DNA of 64,000 bases from Planctomycetaceae bacterium (lineage in GTDB: Bacteria; Planctomycetota; Planctomycetia; Pirellulales; Thermoguttaceae), in contig JAAYAY010000007.1 in assembly GCA_012719125.1 (NCBI GenBank), positions 43,006 through 107,005 on the forward strand. Reading direction: 5' to 3'. Below the pieces are notes generated by a model. The model was not told where the DNA came from and did not search any database. It saw only the letters and a program-made list of their open reading frames with translations. Shown piece by piece: positions 37,600 through 46,288 of the stretch (within the stretch, counting starts at the first letter, position 1; each line of letters starts with the position of its first letter). The translations under genes and the position numbers were made by a program.

Positions 37600-39183
37600 A
37601 TGATCAGCGATCCTACCCTCCTCGTCGTCGATGACGAACAGGTCTACTGCGATGGTTGCGAGCGCATCTTCTCCCGTCAGGGATTCCGCGTCGAAGGAAG
37701 CAACGACGCAACAGAAGCGCTCAAACTCGCCACCAAGAACGACTACTCGGCCATCCTGCTCGACGTGAAGATGCCGAACATGGACGGGATTCGATTCCTC
37801 GAACACCTGCGGGCGGCAAGGCCCGACACGCCCGTCATTCTGATGACCGGCTACCCGAGCATCCAGAACGCCGCCTCGGCCGTTCGGCTCGGGGCCTCCG
37901 ACTACGTGATCAAACCCTTCACGCCCGAGCAGATCACCACGGCCGTCCGCGGCCTGCTTCGCACGGAGGAGCCGGTCGATGAGGAAGCCGGATCCGAAAA
38001 CGCGGCGGCCGACGCCGAGGAAAATCAGCCCGACGGTCTCCTGTTCCAAGGACGAGCCTGGGCCCATCTGGGCGACCGAATGGCCGTGCGTGTCGGCGGT
38101 GTGGTGCCAAGGAATAAGAATACCGCCGTCGAAATCCATCTGCCCAGAGTCGGCGATACCGTCCACCAGGGACTGCCCCTGTTTGCCGTGCATAATGCCG
38201 AAGGCGCGACGACGGTCATTTCCTCGCCCGTCACCGGCATCGTCCTCGACGTCAACTCCGAATTGCAGAACAACCCCGACTTGCTGTGGAGCCACGCCTG
38301 CGGGCTCGGTTGGGTCGCCAAGATCGCCCCCACTCGCCTCGACGCCGAGGAAGCTCGCCTGCAGAAACGCGAAATCCTGGCAGTCACCGATAACCAGGAA
38401 TTCCGGGCGTTCTATCGCGATAAGCTCCGCGGAATCGGGTGCGCCGTCTGCGACGTGAAGCCTTCTCAGATCGACGCCCTCCTGGAAGCCGCCAGAACGG
38501 CCGGAGCGATCCTGCTGGATGCTGCCTCCTGTGGAAACAACGGACCGGAGCTGGTCGGACGCGTGCTTGCCGAGGTGCCGGAGACGAAGGTCGTCGTCGT
38601 AGCCCCGTCCGGCATCCCGCAACAGGACGCCTACCGGACCCACCGCCTCTTCTACTATGCGGTTCTCCCGCTGGAAGATGCCGAGATCCTCGATATCGTC
38701 GATTCGTGCTACCGCCTGCCGGCAAAACAGAAGACGGAAGCGCCGGTGCCCAGTTCGCAGAACCTCCCCATCAGCGCTCTCCACGTCGACATCGTTGCCG
38801 GAACTCGCGTGACCCTGCTCGCGCCCAACGGACTCATCCTGCGTGAAGTCGGACTCGGCCTGGCCCTGCGCAGCAAGTTGCTGGAGCGGCTGCTGCCCCT
38901 CGAAACGGGGCTGGGCGATCTCAAGTTGACTCCCACCCGGGTGCTCCGCGAAGCGGCCGGCAACCAGCGCGTCGTCGTGTTGATGACTGCGGACATGTCG
39001 CGAATCCCCGGCTCCATGGCCCGCTACCGGCACGGCAGCCTGACCGAGTTCGTCGGCGTCGAAGCCGAGAACGTCACCGTACTGGCGATCCAATCGCTGC
39101 CCGGCAATCCGGCCATGCCGAAACTCGACCCGGCCGCCGTCGAGGCCCTCGCTGAGCACATCCTCCACGAGATTCTGGCCTAA
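37600..39183 (+). CDS. Receiver domain fused to a glycine-cleavage-H-like (lipoyl-fold) domain
   Basis: A 527-residue protein. Residues 5-122 are a complete receiver (VVDDEQ, acceptor D55 in LLDVKMPNMDG, MTGYPS, K105 in IKPF). Residues about 150-245 follow GcvH closely in pattern: GDTVHQGLPLFAV, then SSPVTGIVLDVNSELQNNP and GLGWVAKI. The lysine that carries lipoate in GcvH (ESVKAAS) is absent; the stretch reads NAEGATT. The remaining 280 residues comprise a Rossmann-like segment and an unrecognised end. No DNA-binding or enzymatic output domain is seen. ATG at 37600 follows AGGGAG. It is the first gene after the sigma54 promoter and 123 bp before hydC, so it probably belongs to the regulation or assembly of the hydrogenase. 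Confidence 0.85.
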   Translation: MISDPTLLVVDDEQVYCDGCERIFSRQGFRVEGSNDATEALKLATKNDYSAILLDVKMPNMDGIRFLEHLRAARPDTPVILMTGYPSIQNAASAVRLGASDYVIKPFTPEQITTAVRGLLRTEEPVDEEAGSENAAADAEENQPDGLLFQGRAWAHLGDRMAVRVGGVVPRNKNTAVEIHLPRVGDTVHQGLPLFAVHNAEGATTVISSPVTGIVLDVNSELQNNPDLLWSHACGLGWVAKIAPTRLDAEEARLQKREILAVTDNQEFRAFYRDKLRGIGCAVCDVKPSQIDALLEAARTAGAILLDAASCGNNGPELVGRVLAEVPETKVVVVAPSGIPQQDAYRTHRLFYYAVLPLEDAEILDIVDSCYRLPAKQKTEAPVPSSQNLPISALHVDIVAGTRVTLLAPNGLILREVGLGLALRSKLLERLLPLETGLGDLKLTPTRVLREAAGNQRVVVLMTADMSRIPGSMARYRHGSLTEFVGVEAENVTVLAIQSLPGNPAMPKLDPAAVEALAEHILHEILA

Positions 39184-39184
39184 A

Positions 39185-39253
39185 GCGGGGCAGGCCCGCG
39201 GTTGAACCTTCACGAGAACGTGCGCACCACACGCACAAATCCCTAACCAAGAC
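39185..39253. repeat. Two-hairpin dispersed repeat, copy 1
   Basis: Starts 1 bp after the preceding stop codon. Contains hairpins GCGGG-N5-CCCGC and GTGCG-N7-CGCAC joined by GTTGAACCTTCACGAGAAC. A related copy is at 58631-58699. Both stems are kept although some stem bases differ, suggesting that the structure matters. Confidence 0.65.
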
Positions 39254-39306
39254 TCCAAGATCATTCGCAGCGACAAACCTTCGGAACCTGAGAGGAGACC
39301 GTCAAC

Positions 39307-39822
39307 GTGTCTCACACGATTGATTCAATAGAAACCCCGGCGCCAATCCGCCACTTCGCCAAGGTCTGCGACATTCTCGGCCGGCACCGGAACGACCCGT
39401 CGAAGCTGATTCCCATCCTTCAGCAGGTTCAAGACGAGTACCGCTACTTGCCCGAGGAAGTGCTCACCTTTGTTGCCACTTCGCTGGGAATCCCTCCGGC
39501 CAAGGTGTTCGGCGTGGCCACCTTCTACGCCCACTTCACTCTGGAGCCCAAGGGCAAGTACGTGATCCGCCTATGCGACGGCACGGCCTGCCACGTGAAG
39601 CGATCGCACGGTATCCTCGAAGCCCTCTACGGCCGCCTCGGGGTCAACGCCGCTCGCAACACTACCGACGACATGCTCTTCACCGTCGAGACCGTCTCCT
39701 GCCTGGGCGCCTGCGGGCTGGCCCCGGTGATGGTCGTCAACGACGAAGTCCACGGCGAGATGACCCCCGAGAAAGCCCTCGCCGTCGTCGATCGGATCCT
39801 CGAAAAGGAGACTGCCCAATGA
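39307..39822 (+). CDS. hydC: Bifurcating [FeFe]-hydrogenase, NuoE-like gamma subunit HydC
   Basis: A 171-residue NuoE/HndA-like thioredoxin-fold [2Fe-2S] protein. Ligands are in CDGTACHVK and SCLGACGLAP, and the N-terminal helices (LIPILQQVQDEYRYLPEEV, KVFGVATFYAHF) are those of the family. It passes electrons between HydB and HydA or links the NADH/ferredoxin branches. GTG start at 39307 with GAGAGGAG upstream; the stop overlaps the hydB start as ATGA. Confidence 0.93.
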   Translation: MSHTIDSIETPAPIRHFAKVCDILGRHRNDPSKLIPILQQVQDEYRYLPEEVLTFVATSLGIPPAKVFGVATFYAHFTLEPKGKYVIRLCDGTACHVKRSHGILEALYGRLGVNAARNTTDDMLFTVETVSCLGACGLAPVMVVNDEVHGEMTPEKALAVVDRILEKETAQ

Positions 39823-41741
39823 CTCCAGCTCACCCGTCGCCCCCCGTCAAAACGGTCTCGCTCCCCGACGTTGCCGCCCGCTACGGCCATGCAGCCGATC
39901 GCATCGCTCGACGCATCATCATCTGTGCCGGAACGGGTTGCGTCGCCAACGGATCCCTTCAGGTTCATCGCGTTCTCGAAGAGAAACTCCGCGCCGTCGG
40001 CCTCGATACCGTCACCACGGTCGAACTCCAGGACGACCACGTCCACGATGTCCACCTGTCGCGAAGCGGCTGCCAGGGATTCTGCCAGATGGGGCCCCTC
40101 GTCACCATCGAACCCGACGGCATTCTCTATACCCGGGTGCAACTGGGCGACGTCGACGATATCGTCGAGCTGACCCTTCAGCAAGGCGAAGTCGTTGAGC
40201 GTCTGCTCTACGTCGAACCCGGTTCCGGCCAGCACCACCGCGGGCACCACGAGATCCCCTTCTACAAGCTCCAGCAACGGACGGTGCTCAAGCCTTGCGG
40301 CCTGCTCGATCCCGAAAACGTCCACGAATACATCCACGCCGGAGGCTACGAAGCGGCCCGCAAGGCCCTGTGCGAAATGAGCCCCGAAGCGGTCTGCGAC
40401 GAAGTGGCCCGGGCCGGGCTCCGAGGCCGCGGCGGCGGCGGGTTCCCCACCGGCAGGAAATGGCAACTCACCCTGGCCCAGCCGGGTGAGAAGAAATACG
40501 TCATCTGCAACGCCGACGAAGGCGACCCCGGCGCCTTCATGGACCGCAGCGTCATGGAAGGCAACCCTCACGCCGTGATCGAAGGCATGACCATCGCCGC
40601 CCGCGCCATCGGCGCCGACGAAGGTTACGTCTACGTGCGTCTCGAATACCCGCTCGCCGTCCAGCGCATCCGCAAGGCGGTCGCCGACGCCGAGGCCTTG
40701 GGCCTGCTCGGCGACGACCTGTTCGGCTCTGGCTGTTCGTTCCGGCTGAACGTGATGGAAGGCGCCGGAGCGTTCGTCTGCGGCGAAGAAACCGCGCTGA
40801 TCGCCTCGATCGAAGGCCAGCGGGGCATGCCCCGGCCCAAGCCGCCCTTCCCGGCCCAGAGCGGGCTGTGGGGCAAGCCGACCGTCATCAACAACGTCGA
40901 AACACTCGCCAGCGTCCCGCTTATTCTGCTGCACTCCGCAGAAAAGTACCGCGAACTGGGAACCGAGGGCTCGCCCGGCACAAAAACCTTCGCCCTCACC
41001 GGCCATGTCGCCAACACGGGCCTGATCGAAGTCCCCTTCGGCGTTACCCTCCGCAAGATCGTGTTCGACATTGGAGGCGGTGTGCTCGACGATCGCGGAA
41101 GGCTTGCCCCCGACGCCTTCAAGGCCGTCCAGATCGGCGGGCCGTCGGGCGGATGCCTCACCGAAAAGCACCTCGACCTGCCCCTCGATTTCGACTCGCT
41201 CCGCGGCGCCGGCGCCATGGTCGGCTCCGGCGGGCTCGTGGTCATGAACCAGCAGACCTGCATGGTTCAGATGGCTCGCTTCTTCATGCAGTTCACGCAA
41301 AACGAGTCCTGCGGAAAATGCGTGCCCTGCCGCGAAGGCACCAAGCAGATGCTGGCCCTCCTCGACGACATCATCGAGGGACGCGGCGAGACCCAGACTC
41401 TCGAACTGCTGGAACAAGTTGCCACGGCCGTGGGGAAGAGTTCCCTTTGCGGCCTGGGCAAAACGGCTCCCAATCCCGTCCTGGCCACCTTGCGGCATTT
41501 CGGCTCCGAGATCCGCGCGCACGTGATCGACAAGCGCTGCCCCGCCGGACGCTGCAAAGCGCTCCTCAAGCCGGAGATCCTCGCCGACCGCTGCAAAGGC
41601 TGCACGGTCTGTGCCAAGAAGTGCCCCGTCGGCGCCATTAGCGGCGAGAAGAAACAACCCCATACGATCGATCCGGCGAAGTGCATCAAGTGCGGCGTCT
41701 GTGCTCAAGTCTGCCGGTTCGGCGCCGTCGTCGGCGTGTGA
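39819..41741 (+). CDS. hydB: Bifurcating [FeFe]-hydrogenase, NuoF-like beta subunit HydB
   Basis: A 640-residue NAD(H)- and flavin-binding subunit. Order: N-terminal thioredoxin-like [2Fe-2S] (CAGTGC and CQGFC, about 30-120), FMN/NADH site (RGRGGGGFPTGRKW, NADEGDPGAFMDR), SLBB region, the [4Fe-4S] motif ESCGKCVPCREG, and a C-terminal double ferredoxin (CKGCTVCAKKCP, CIKCGVCAQVC). This is the layout of HydB/HndC in trimeric electron-bifurcating hydrogenases that couple H2 to NADH and ferredoxin. The ATG at 39819 shares ATGA with hydC; longer in-frame sequence upstream overlaps hydC and is rejected. Confidence 0.95.
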   Translation: MTPAHPSPPVKTVSLPDVAARYGHAADRIARRIIICAGTGCVANGSLQVHRVLEEKLRAVGLDTVTTVELQDDHVHDVHLSRSGCQGFCQMGPLVTIEPDGILYTRVQLGDVDDIVELTLQQGEVVERLLYVEPGSGQHHRGHHEIPFYKLQQRTVLKPCGLLDPENVHEYIHAGGYEAARKALCEMSPEAVCDEVARAGLRGRGGGGFPTGRKWQLTLAQPGEKKYVICNADEGDPGAFMDRSVMEGNPHAVIEGMTIAARAIGADEGYVYVRLEYPLAVQRIRKAVADAEALGLLGDDLFGSGCSFRLNVMEGAGAFVCGEETALIASIEGQRGMPRPKPPFPAQSGLWGKPTVINNVETLASVPLILLHSAEKYRELGTEGSPGTKTFALTGHVANTGLIEVPFGVTLRKIVFDIGGGVLDDRGRLAPDAFKAVQIGGPSGGCLTEKHLDLPLDFDSLRGAGAMVGSGGLVVMNQQTCMVQMARFFMQFTQNESCGKCVPCREGTKQMLALLDDIIEGRGETQTLELLEQVATAVGKSSLCGLGKTAPNPVLATLRHFGSEIRAHVIDKRCPAGRCKALLKPEILADRCKGCTVCAKKCPVGAISGEKKQPHTIDPAKCIKCGVCAQVCRFGAVVGV

Positions 41742-41749
41742 CGCTCGTC

Positions 41750-41769
41750 ATTCCCGCGAAGGCGGGAAT
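41750..41769. repeat. dRS3-like perfect hairpin after hydB
   Basis: ATTCCCGC-GAAG-GCGGGAAT followed by CCAG, 8 bp after the hydB stop. The same kind of repeat (ATTCCCGCnnnnGCGGGAAT) is widespread in other phyla. No T-run follows, so it is not a standard terminator, but it could stabilise the hydCB message. Confidence 0.7.
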
Positions 41770-41912
41770 CCAGACGCGCGACGGGCGACGCCGGCAAGCC
41801 GAATCGCGCTACCATCGCAGTCTGGAAGCAAGTTTGTGCTCATCCGCTCGAAGCGTATGGTGAAGATGAAAGCTATCGCTCTTGTGCGGTCGGCGCGAAG
41901 GAAGTGGAAGCC

Positions 41913-42143
41913 TGCGTTTTTCAAGGCATGACTCGGGTGTCCAATGGCAAGGAAGAGGTGCCCCCGGCAAGCGAACCTGCCGGGAGCCGGTAACGCCGTT
42001 GGCGCACCCTCGGCCCGGTTATCCCTTGTCGGGTTGCTCGCCAGCAGAGCCCGACTCCGTTTCACCGGGCAGACGAGGGTTACCAGGTCTGGCACTCGCT
42101 GACAAGCACCGTTGGACACCCGAGTCATGCCTTGAAAAACGCA
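41913..42143. mobile_element. 231-bp MITE-like element with perfect 32-bp terminal inverted repeats
   Basis: The 32 bases at 41913-41944 (beginning TGCGTTTTTCAAGGCATGAC) reappear as an exact reverse complement at 42112-42143. The interior (about 167 bp) is GC-rich, hairpin-prone and has no credible gene. It sits in the 597-bp gap between hydB and hydA. I see no clear target-site duplication at its flanks. Perfect long termini around a non-coding core are typical of a miniature inverted-repeat element moved by a transposase elsewhere. Confidence 0.65.
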
Positions 42144-42245
42144 CCGTTCCATCCCGTTCGCGTCGCACCTCCGCGAGATCAGGATAGACCTCTTTCAGAG
42201 CAACATACGCGTCAGGCGGATGAGCCGCAAGTTTGTGCTTCGTCA

Positions 42246-42288
42246 TTCGGATTTGTTTCGGATTTCGTGCTTCGCATTTCGGACTTGG
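42246..42288. repeat. Copy C of the CGAAATCCGAAACAAA repeat (reverse orientation) before hydA
   Basis: Reads ATTCGGATTTGTTTCGGATTTCGTGCTTCG and so on, the reverse complement of the core seen at 9581-9652. Single copy, about 50 bp upstream of the hydA start. Confidence 0.75.
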
Positions 42289-42338
42289 CGACGCAACGCG
42301 ATCCATCACCACACAACGTCATCTCACCGGGTTCTCCC

Positions 42339-44354
42339 ATGATCAGCCATCCCACCCTCACCATCGACCGCCAAGAGATTCCCATCGAAGGCGAGCGAAA
42401 CGTCCTCGAAGTGGCCCGCAAGGCCGGCATCGAGATCCCCACCTTCTGCTACCATTCGGAACTCAGCATCTACGGCGCCTGCCGCCTCTGCCTGGTCGAA
42501 ATCGAAGGCCGCGGGATCGTTGCCAGTTGTTCCACCACGCCCGAACCCGGCATGGTGGTGCGGACCCACAGCGAAGAAATCCGCCGCATGCGCCGCATCT
42601 CCCTGGAGCTTCTGCTGGCCAACCACGATCAGCAGTGCACGGCCTGCCCCAAGAGCGCAAGCTGCGAACTCCAGGCTTTGGCCCACCGCCTGGGAGTCAA
42701 CGAGATTCGCTTCAAACGGACCCACCAGCCCATGCCCGTCGACCGCTCTTCCCCCTCGCTCGTTCGCGATCCGAACAAGTGCATCCTCTGCGGCGACTGC
42801 GTTCGGGCGTGCAGCGAAGTGCAGAGCGTCGGCGCCATCGACTTCGCCTATCGCGGCGCGATGGCCTGCGTGGCGCCCGCCTTCAACGGCAACCTGAGCG
42901 ACGTGGAATGCGTCAACTGCGGCCTCTGCGCCGCCGTCTGCCCGACCGGGGCCCTCACGCCCAAGCTCGAAACGGACGAGGTCTGGCGAGCCCTCGAGGA
43001 CCCCGGCAAGATCGTGGTCGCCCAGATCGCCCCGGCCGTCCGCGTCGCCCTCGGCGAAGAGTTCGGCGGCAAGCCGGGCAGCATCGAAATCGGCCGGATC
43101 GCCGCCGCCATGAAGGCCCTCGGCTTCGACCAGGTCTACGACACCTGTTTCTCGGCCGACCTCACCGTGCTGGAAGAAGCCAACGAGTTCCTCGACCGCT
43201 TCACCCGCGGCGAACGGCTGCCGCAGTTCACCTCTTGCTGCCCGGGCTGGGTCAAGTTCGCCGAACAGTTCTACCCCGAACTGCTGCCGAACCTGTCGAG
43301 CTGCAAATCGCCCCAGCAGATGTTCGGCGCCGTAGCCAGACGCACCTTGCCGAAACAACTCAACGTCGCGCCGGAAAACCTCGTCGTCGTGTCGATCATG
43401 CCCTGCACGGCCAAAAAATACGAAGCCAAGCTCTCCAAGTTCGCCAGGGACGGACGGCCCGACGTCGACCATGTGCTCACCACCCAGGAGCTCGCCCGAA
43501 TGATCAAGGAGGCCGGGCTCCGATTCGAGCAGCTCGAACCACAATCGCTCGATATGCCCCTGGGCTTCAAGACCGGGGCCGGCGTCATCTTCGGCACCAC
43601 CGGCGGCGTCACCGAGGCCGTGCTCCGCTGTGCCGTCGAGAAACTCCGCGGCGTGAAACTCGACAGCGTCGAGTTCGAGGAGGTCCGGGGCCAGAAAGGC
43701 CGCCGCCAGGCCACCGTGTCCGTCGGCGCCACCCGGCTGCGGCTTGCCGTCGTCCACGGCCTGGCCAACGCCCGCAAACTGGCCGAGCAGATCCGAGCCG
43801 GTCAGTGCGAGTACGATCTCATTGAGGTCATGGCCTGCCCGGGGGGCTGCGTCGGCGGGGCCGGCCAGCCGGTGACCAAGGACGTCGAGGTCCGCTGGCA
43901 GCGTGCCAAGGGCCTCTACGAAGCCGACCGCATGCTCCAGTTGCACAAGTCGCAGGACAACCACCTGGTGGCCGAATGCTACCAGCGCGAACTGGGCGAA
44001 ATCGGCGGACCCACCGCTCACGAACTCCTCCACACCAAATACCACAGCCGGCGGCGCATCTGCGGCCAAACCCTCGTTTTCCAGGACGAGAACCGACCCA
44101 GCAAACTGGCCGTCTCCGTCTGTGTCGGCACAAGCTGCTTCGTCCGCGGCTCCCAGGCCCTGCTCGAACGGCTCATCCGGCGCATCCAGGCCGAAGGACT
44201 CCAGGACCAGGTCGACGTCGAAGCCACCTTCTGCTTCGAGAAGTGCGACCGCGGACCGAGCGTAAGGATCGGCAACGAGTTGATTCATCACTGCGATCTC
44301 GAAAAAGCGTGGAACGCCATCCAGGAGCAGTTGGCCGGCGCCTCTGCAAAGTAG
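42339..44354 (+). CDS. hydA: [FeFe]-hydrogenase catalytic subunit HydA, trimeric bifurcating type
   Basis: A 671-residue catalytic subunit. N-terminal NuoG-like region: [2Fe-2S] (C37, C48, C51, C64), a His-Cys cluster (H96, C100, C103, C109) and two [4Fe-4S] ferredoxin clusters (CILCGDCVRAC, CVNCGLCAAVC). The H-cluster site is intact: TSCCPGW (298-304, including the proton-relay Cys), MPCTAKK (354-360) and VMACPGGCVGG (497-507). A small-subunit segment and a C-terminal thioredoxin-like [2Fe-2S] (SVCVGTSC, FCFEKC) follow, as in group A hydrogenases that form HydABC. The ATG at 42339 starts the ferredoxin domain; longer frames cross repeats. Separated from hydB by 597 bp of repeats yet clearly part of the same complex. 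Maturases HydEFG are not in the window. Confidence 0.96.
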   Translation: MISHPTLTIDRQEIPIEGERNVLEVARKAGIEIPTFCYHSELSIYGACRLCLVEIEGRGIVASCSTTPEPGMVVRTHSEEIRRMRRISLELLLANHDQQCTACPKSASCELQALAHRLGVNEIRFKRTHQPMPVDRSSPSLVRDPNKCILCGDCVRACSEVQSVGAIDFAYRGAMACVAPAFNGNLSDVECVNCGLCAAVCPTGALTPKLETDEVWRALEDPGKIVVAQIAPAVRVALGEEFGGKPGSIEIGRIAAAMKALGFDQVYDTCFSADLTVLEEANEFLDRFTRGERLPQFTSCCPGWVKFAEQFYPELLPNLSSCKSPQQMFGAVARRTLPKQLNVAPENLVVVSIMPCTAKKYEAKLSKFARDGRPDVDHVLTTQELARMIKEAGLRFEQLEPQSLDMPLGFKTGAGVIFGTTGGVTEAVLRCAVEKLRGVKLDSVEFEEVRGQKGRRQATVSVGATRLRLAVVHGLANARKLAEQIRAGQCEYDLIEVMACPGGCVGGAGQPVTKDVEVRWQRAKGLYEADRMLQLHKSQDNHLVAECYQRELGEIGGPTAHELLHTKYHSRRRICGQTLVFQDENRPSKLAVSVCVGTSCFVRGSQALLERLIRRIQAEGLQDQVDVEATFCFEKCDRGPSVRIGNELIHHCDLEKAWNAIQEQLAGASAK

Positions 44355-44359
44355 CAGGG

Positions 44360-44506
44360 AAACACGAAATACGAAGCACGAAATCCGAAACAAATCCGAA
44401 TCACCGAAATACCAATGACAGAAACCGTTGGCCTTAGCCTGTTTGAATTATTCGAGTTTCCGGTTTTGCATTTGTTTCGTATTTCGTGCTTCGGATTTCG
44501 GATTTG
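44360..44506. repeat. Inverted pair of the CGAAATCCGAAACAAA repeat between hydA and the second sensor
   Basis: Direct copy at about 44360-44416 and reverse copy at about 44440-44506, filling nearly all of the 164-bp gap. Same architecture as the pair between nqrE and nqrF, so the inverted pair seems to be the natural form of the element. Confidence 0.8.
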
Positions 44507-44518
44507 GAACCGCTCGTC

Positions 44519-46288
44519 ATGATCAGCAACGTCCAAGCCACCACCCAGCACGTCGTCTACACGAACAAGGCCCAGTGCCGCGACTGCTACCGGTGCGTGC
44601 GGATGTGTCCCGTCAAGGCGGTCCGCATGCAGGACGGGCAGGCCTACGTCGAGCCGTCGCGCTGCATCGCCTGCGGAACCTGTGTGCGCGAGTGCCCCCA
44701 GGGCGCCAAGTCGGTTCGCGACGACGTCGAAATCGCCCGGCGCCTCGTTCGCGACGGCGGTCGCGCAGCGGTCAGCCTGGCCCCGTCCTTCGCCGCGGCC
44801 TTTCCCGCCTGGCAGCACGGGCGGCTCGTGGCCGCCCTCCGGCGGCTCGGCTTCGGCTACGTCGGCGAAACGGCGATCGGAGCGGCGCACGTCGCCAAGG
44901 CCACCGCAGAGATCGTCCACCGGCGGTCGAACCGCAGCCACGTCTGCACGGCCTGCCCCGCCGTCGTCTCCTACGTCGAACGTTATCGCCCCCAACTCGT
45001 CGACAACCTGATCCCCGTCGTGTCGCCCATGATCGCCCACGCTCGCCACATCCGTCGCACCCTGGGCGAACCGGTCGCGGTCGTGTTCATCGGCCCTTGC
45101 GTGGCCAAAAAAGCCGAGGCCGAGCGGCCCGAACACCGCGGCGCGGTCGACTGCGTGCTCACCTTTGCTGAACTCCGCCGCTGGCTGGAGGCAGAAGGCG
45201 TCGACCTGGCCGCCTGCGAAGAGAGCGAGTTCGACGAGAAACCGGCCGGCGAAGCCCAACTCTTTCCCCTCGAAGGCGGCTACGTCCGAACCATGGGCTG
45301 GTCCACCGACGTCCTCGACGCTCGCGTCCTCTGCGTCAGCGGATTCGACGAGATGACCGACGCCCTGGACTTCCTCGACGATACCGCTCAGCCGACCGTG
45401 ATCGAACCGCTGTTCTGCACTCGCGGCTGCGTCGGCGGACCGGCCATGGATACCGACAGAAACAGCTTTTCCCGCCGCAAACGCGTGCTCGACTACGCTC
45501 GAAAAGCGGACGAACGGCCGAATGAACAACCCGGTGCCGCCGATCTCGCCACCGCCTTCCGGCGCGACTCCTTGATCGAAACCCGGGAGATCAGCGAAGA
45601 GGCAATCCGGAACGTGCTCAATATGACCGGCAAGGCCGCCGAGGAGAATCAACTCAACTGCGGCGCCTGCGGCTACTCGACCTGCCGCGAGAAAGCCATT
45701 GCCGTCATTCGCGGGCTGGCCGAACCGGAAATGTGCCTCCCTTACATGAAACGCCTGGCCGAGCAACGGGTCGACCGGATCATCGAAACCAGCCCCAACG
45801 GGATCGTCATCCTCGACCAGCATCTCCAAATCCTCGGCATGAACCCCGCCTTCCGACGCTACTTCCGCTGCAGCGACACCGTCTGCGGGCGACCCATTGC
45901 CCACCTCATGGACCCCGAACCGTTCGAACGGCTGGCCGCCGGCCAGGAACAGTTGGTCGAACGGACCGTCACGCACAAGAAGTACGACATGGTCTGTCAC
46001 CAGGTCCACTATCCGCTCCCCGAGGACAAACAGTACGTGGGTATCTTCGTGAACGTGACCAATACCCAGTCCAGCCAGACAAAGCTCGACGAGTTGCGGG
46101 TGCAAACCGTCCTGCAGGCCCGGGAACTGCTCAACCAGCAGATGCACCTGGCCGAGACGGTCGCCACGGCCCTCGGCGAAAACACCGCCCGGGGCGAAGC
46201 CCTCCTCGATCGCCTCATGCTCCTGGCCGAGCAACAGGAACAGGACGAAGACTCCATGGCCACGTCCTGGAAGAACGCCTATTCATGA
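44519..46288 (+). CDS. hydS: Putative sensory [FeFe]-hydrogenase (HydS-like) with PAS domain
   Basis: A 589-residue protein. Two ferredoxin [4Fe-4S] clusters (20-59), H-domain (about 85-330) with the altered loops of sensory hydrogenases: CTACP (143-147, proton-relay Cys replaced by Ala), GPCVAKK (192-198) and LFCTRGCVGG (298-307). The remaining cluster cysteines are kept, so an H-cluster can probably still be bound. Then a CGACGYSTC Fe-S motif (381-389), a PAS domain (about 418-510) and a helical end. There is no kinase; the next gene, whose ATG overlaps this stop codon, encodes a SpoIIE-type phosphatase and is the likely output. ATG at 44519; weak ribosome site. Confidence 0.88.
   Translation: MISNVQATTQHVVYTNKAQCRDCYRCVRMCPVKAVRMQDGQAYVEPSRCIACGTCVRECPQGAKSVRDDVEIARRLVRDGGRAAVSLAPSFAAAFPAWQHGRLVAALRRLGFGYVGETAIGAAHVAKATAEIVHRRSNRSHVCTACPAVVSYVERYRPQLVDNLIPVVSPMIAHARHIRRTLGEPVAVVFIGPCVAKKAEAERPEHRGAVDCVLTFAELRRWLEAEGVDLAACEESEFDEKPAGEAQLFPLEGGYVRTMGWSTDVLDARVLCVSGFDEMTDALDFLDDTAQPTVIEPLFCTRGCVGGPAMDTDRNSFSRRKRVLDYARKADERPNEQPGAADLATAFRRDSLIETREISEEAIRNVLNMTGKAAEENQLNCGACGYSTCREKAIAVIRGLAEPEMCLPYMKRLAEQRVDRIIETSPNGIVILDQHLQILGMNPAFRRYFRCSDTVCGRPIAHLMDPEPFERLAAGQEQLVERTVTHKKYDMVCHQVHYPLPEDKQYVGIFVNVTNTQSSQTKLDELRVQTVLQARELLNQQMHLAETVATALGENTARGEALLDRLMLLAEQQEQDEDSMATSWKNAYS

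Noticed and set aside
41913..42143. Integron-type attC site or CRISPR
   Set aside because: Inverted ends are long and perfect with no attC core sites, and there is no array of direct repeats.
42132..42338. N-terminal extension of HydA
   Set aside because: It translates the inverted-repeat end and the GAAA-rich repeat; the conserved ferredoxin domain starts at 42339.
39627..44393. Long minus-strand frames opposite hydB and hydA
   Set aside because: Both are shadows of genes with complete cofactor motifs.
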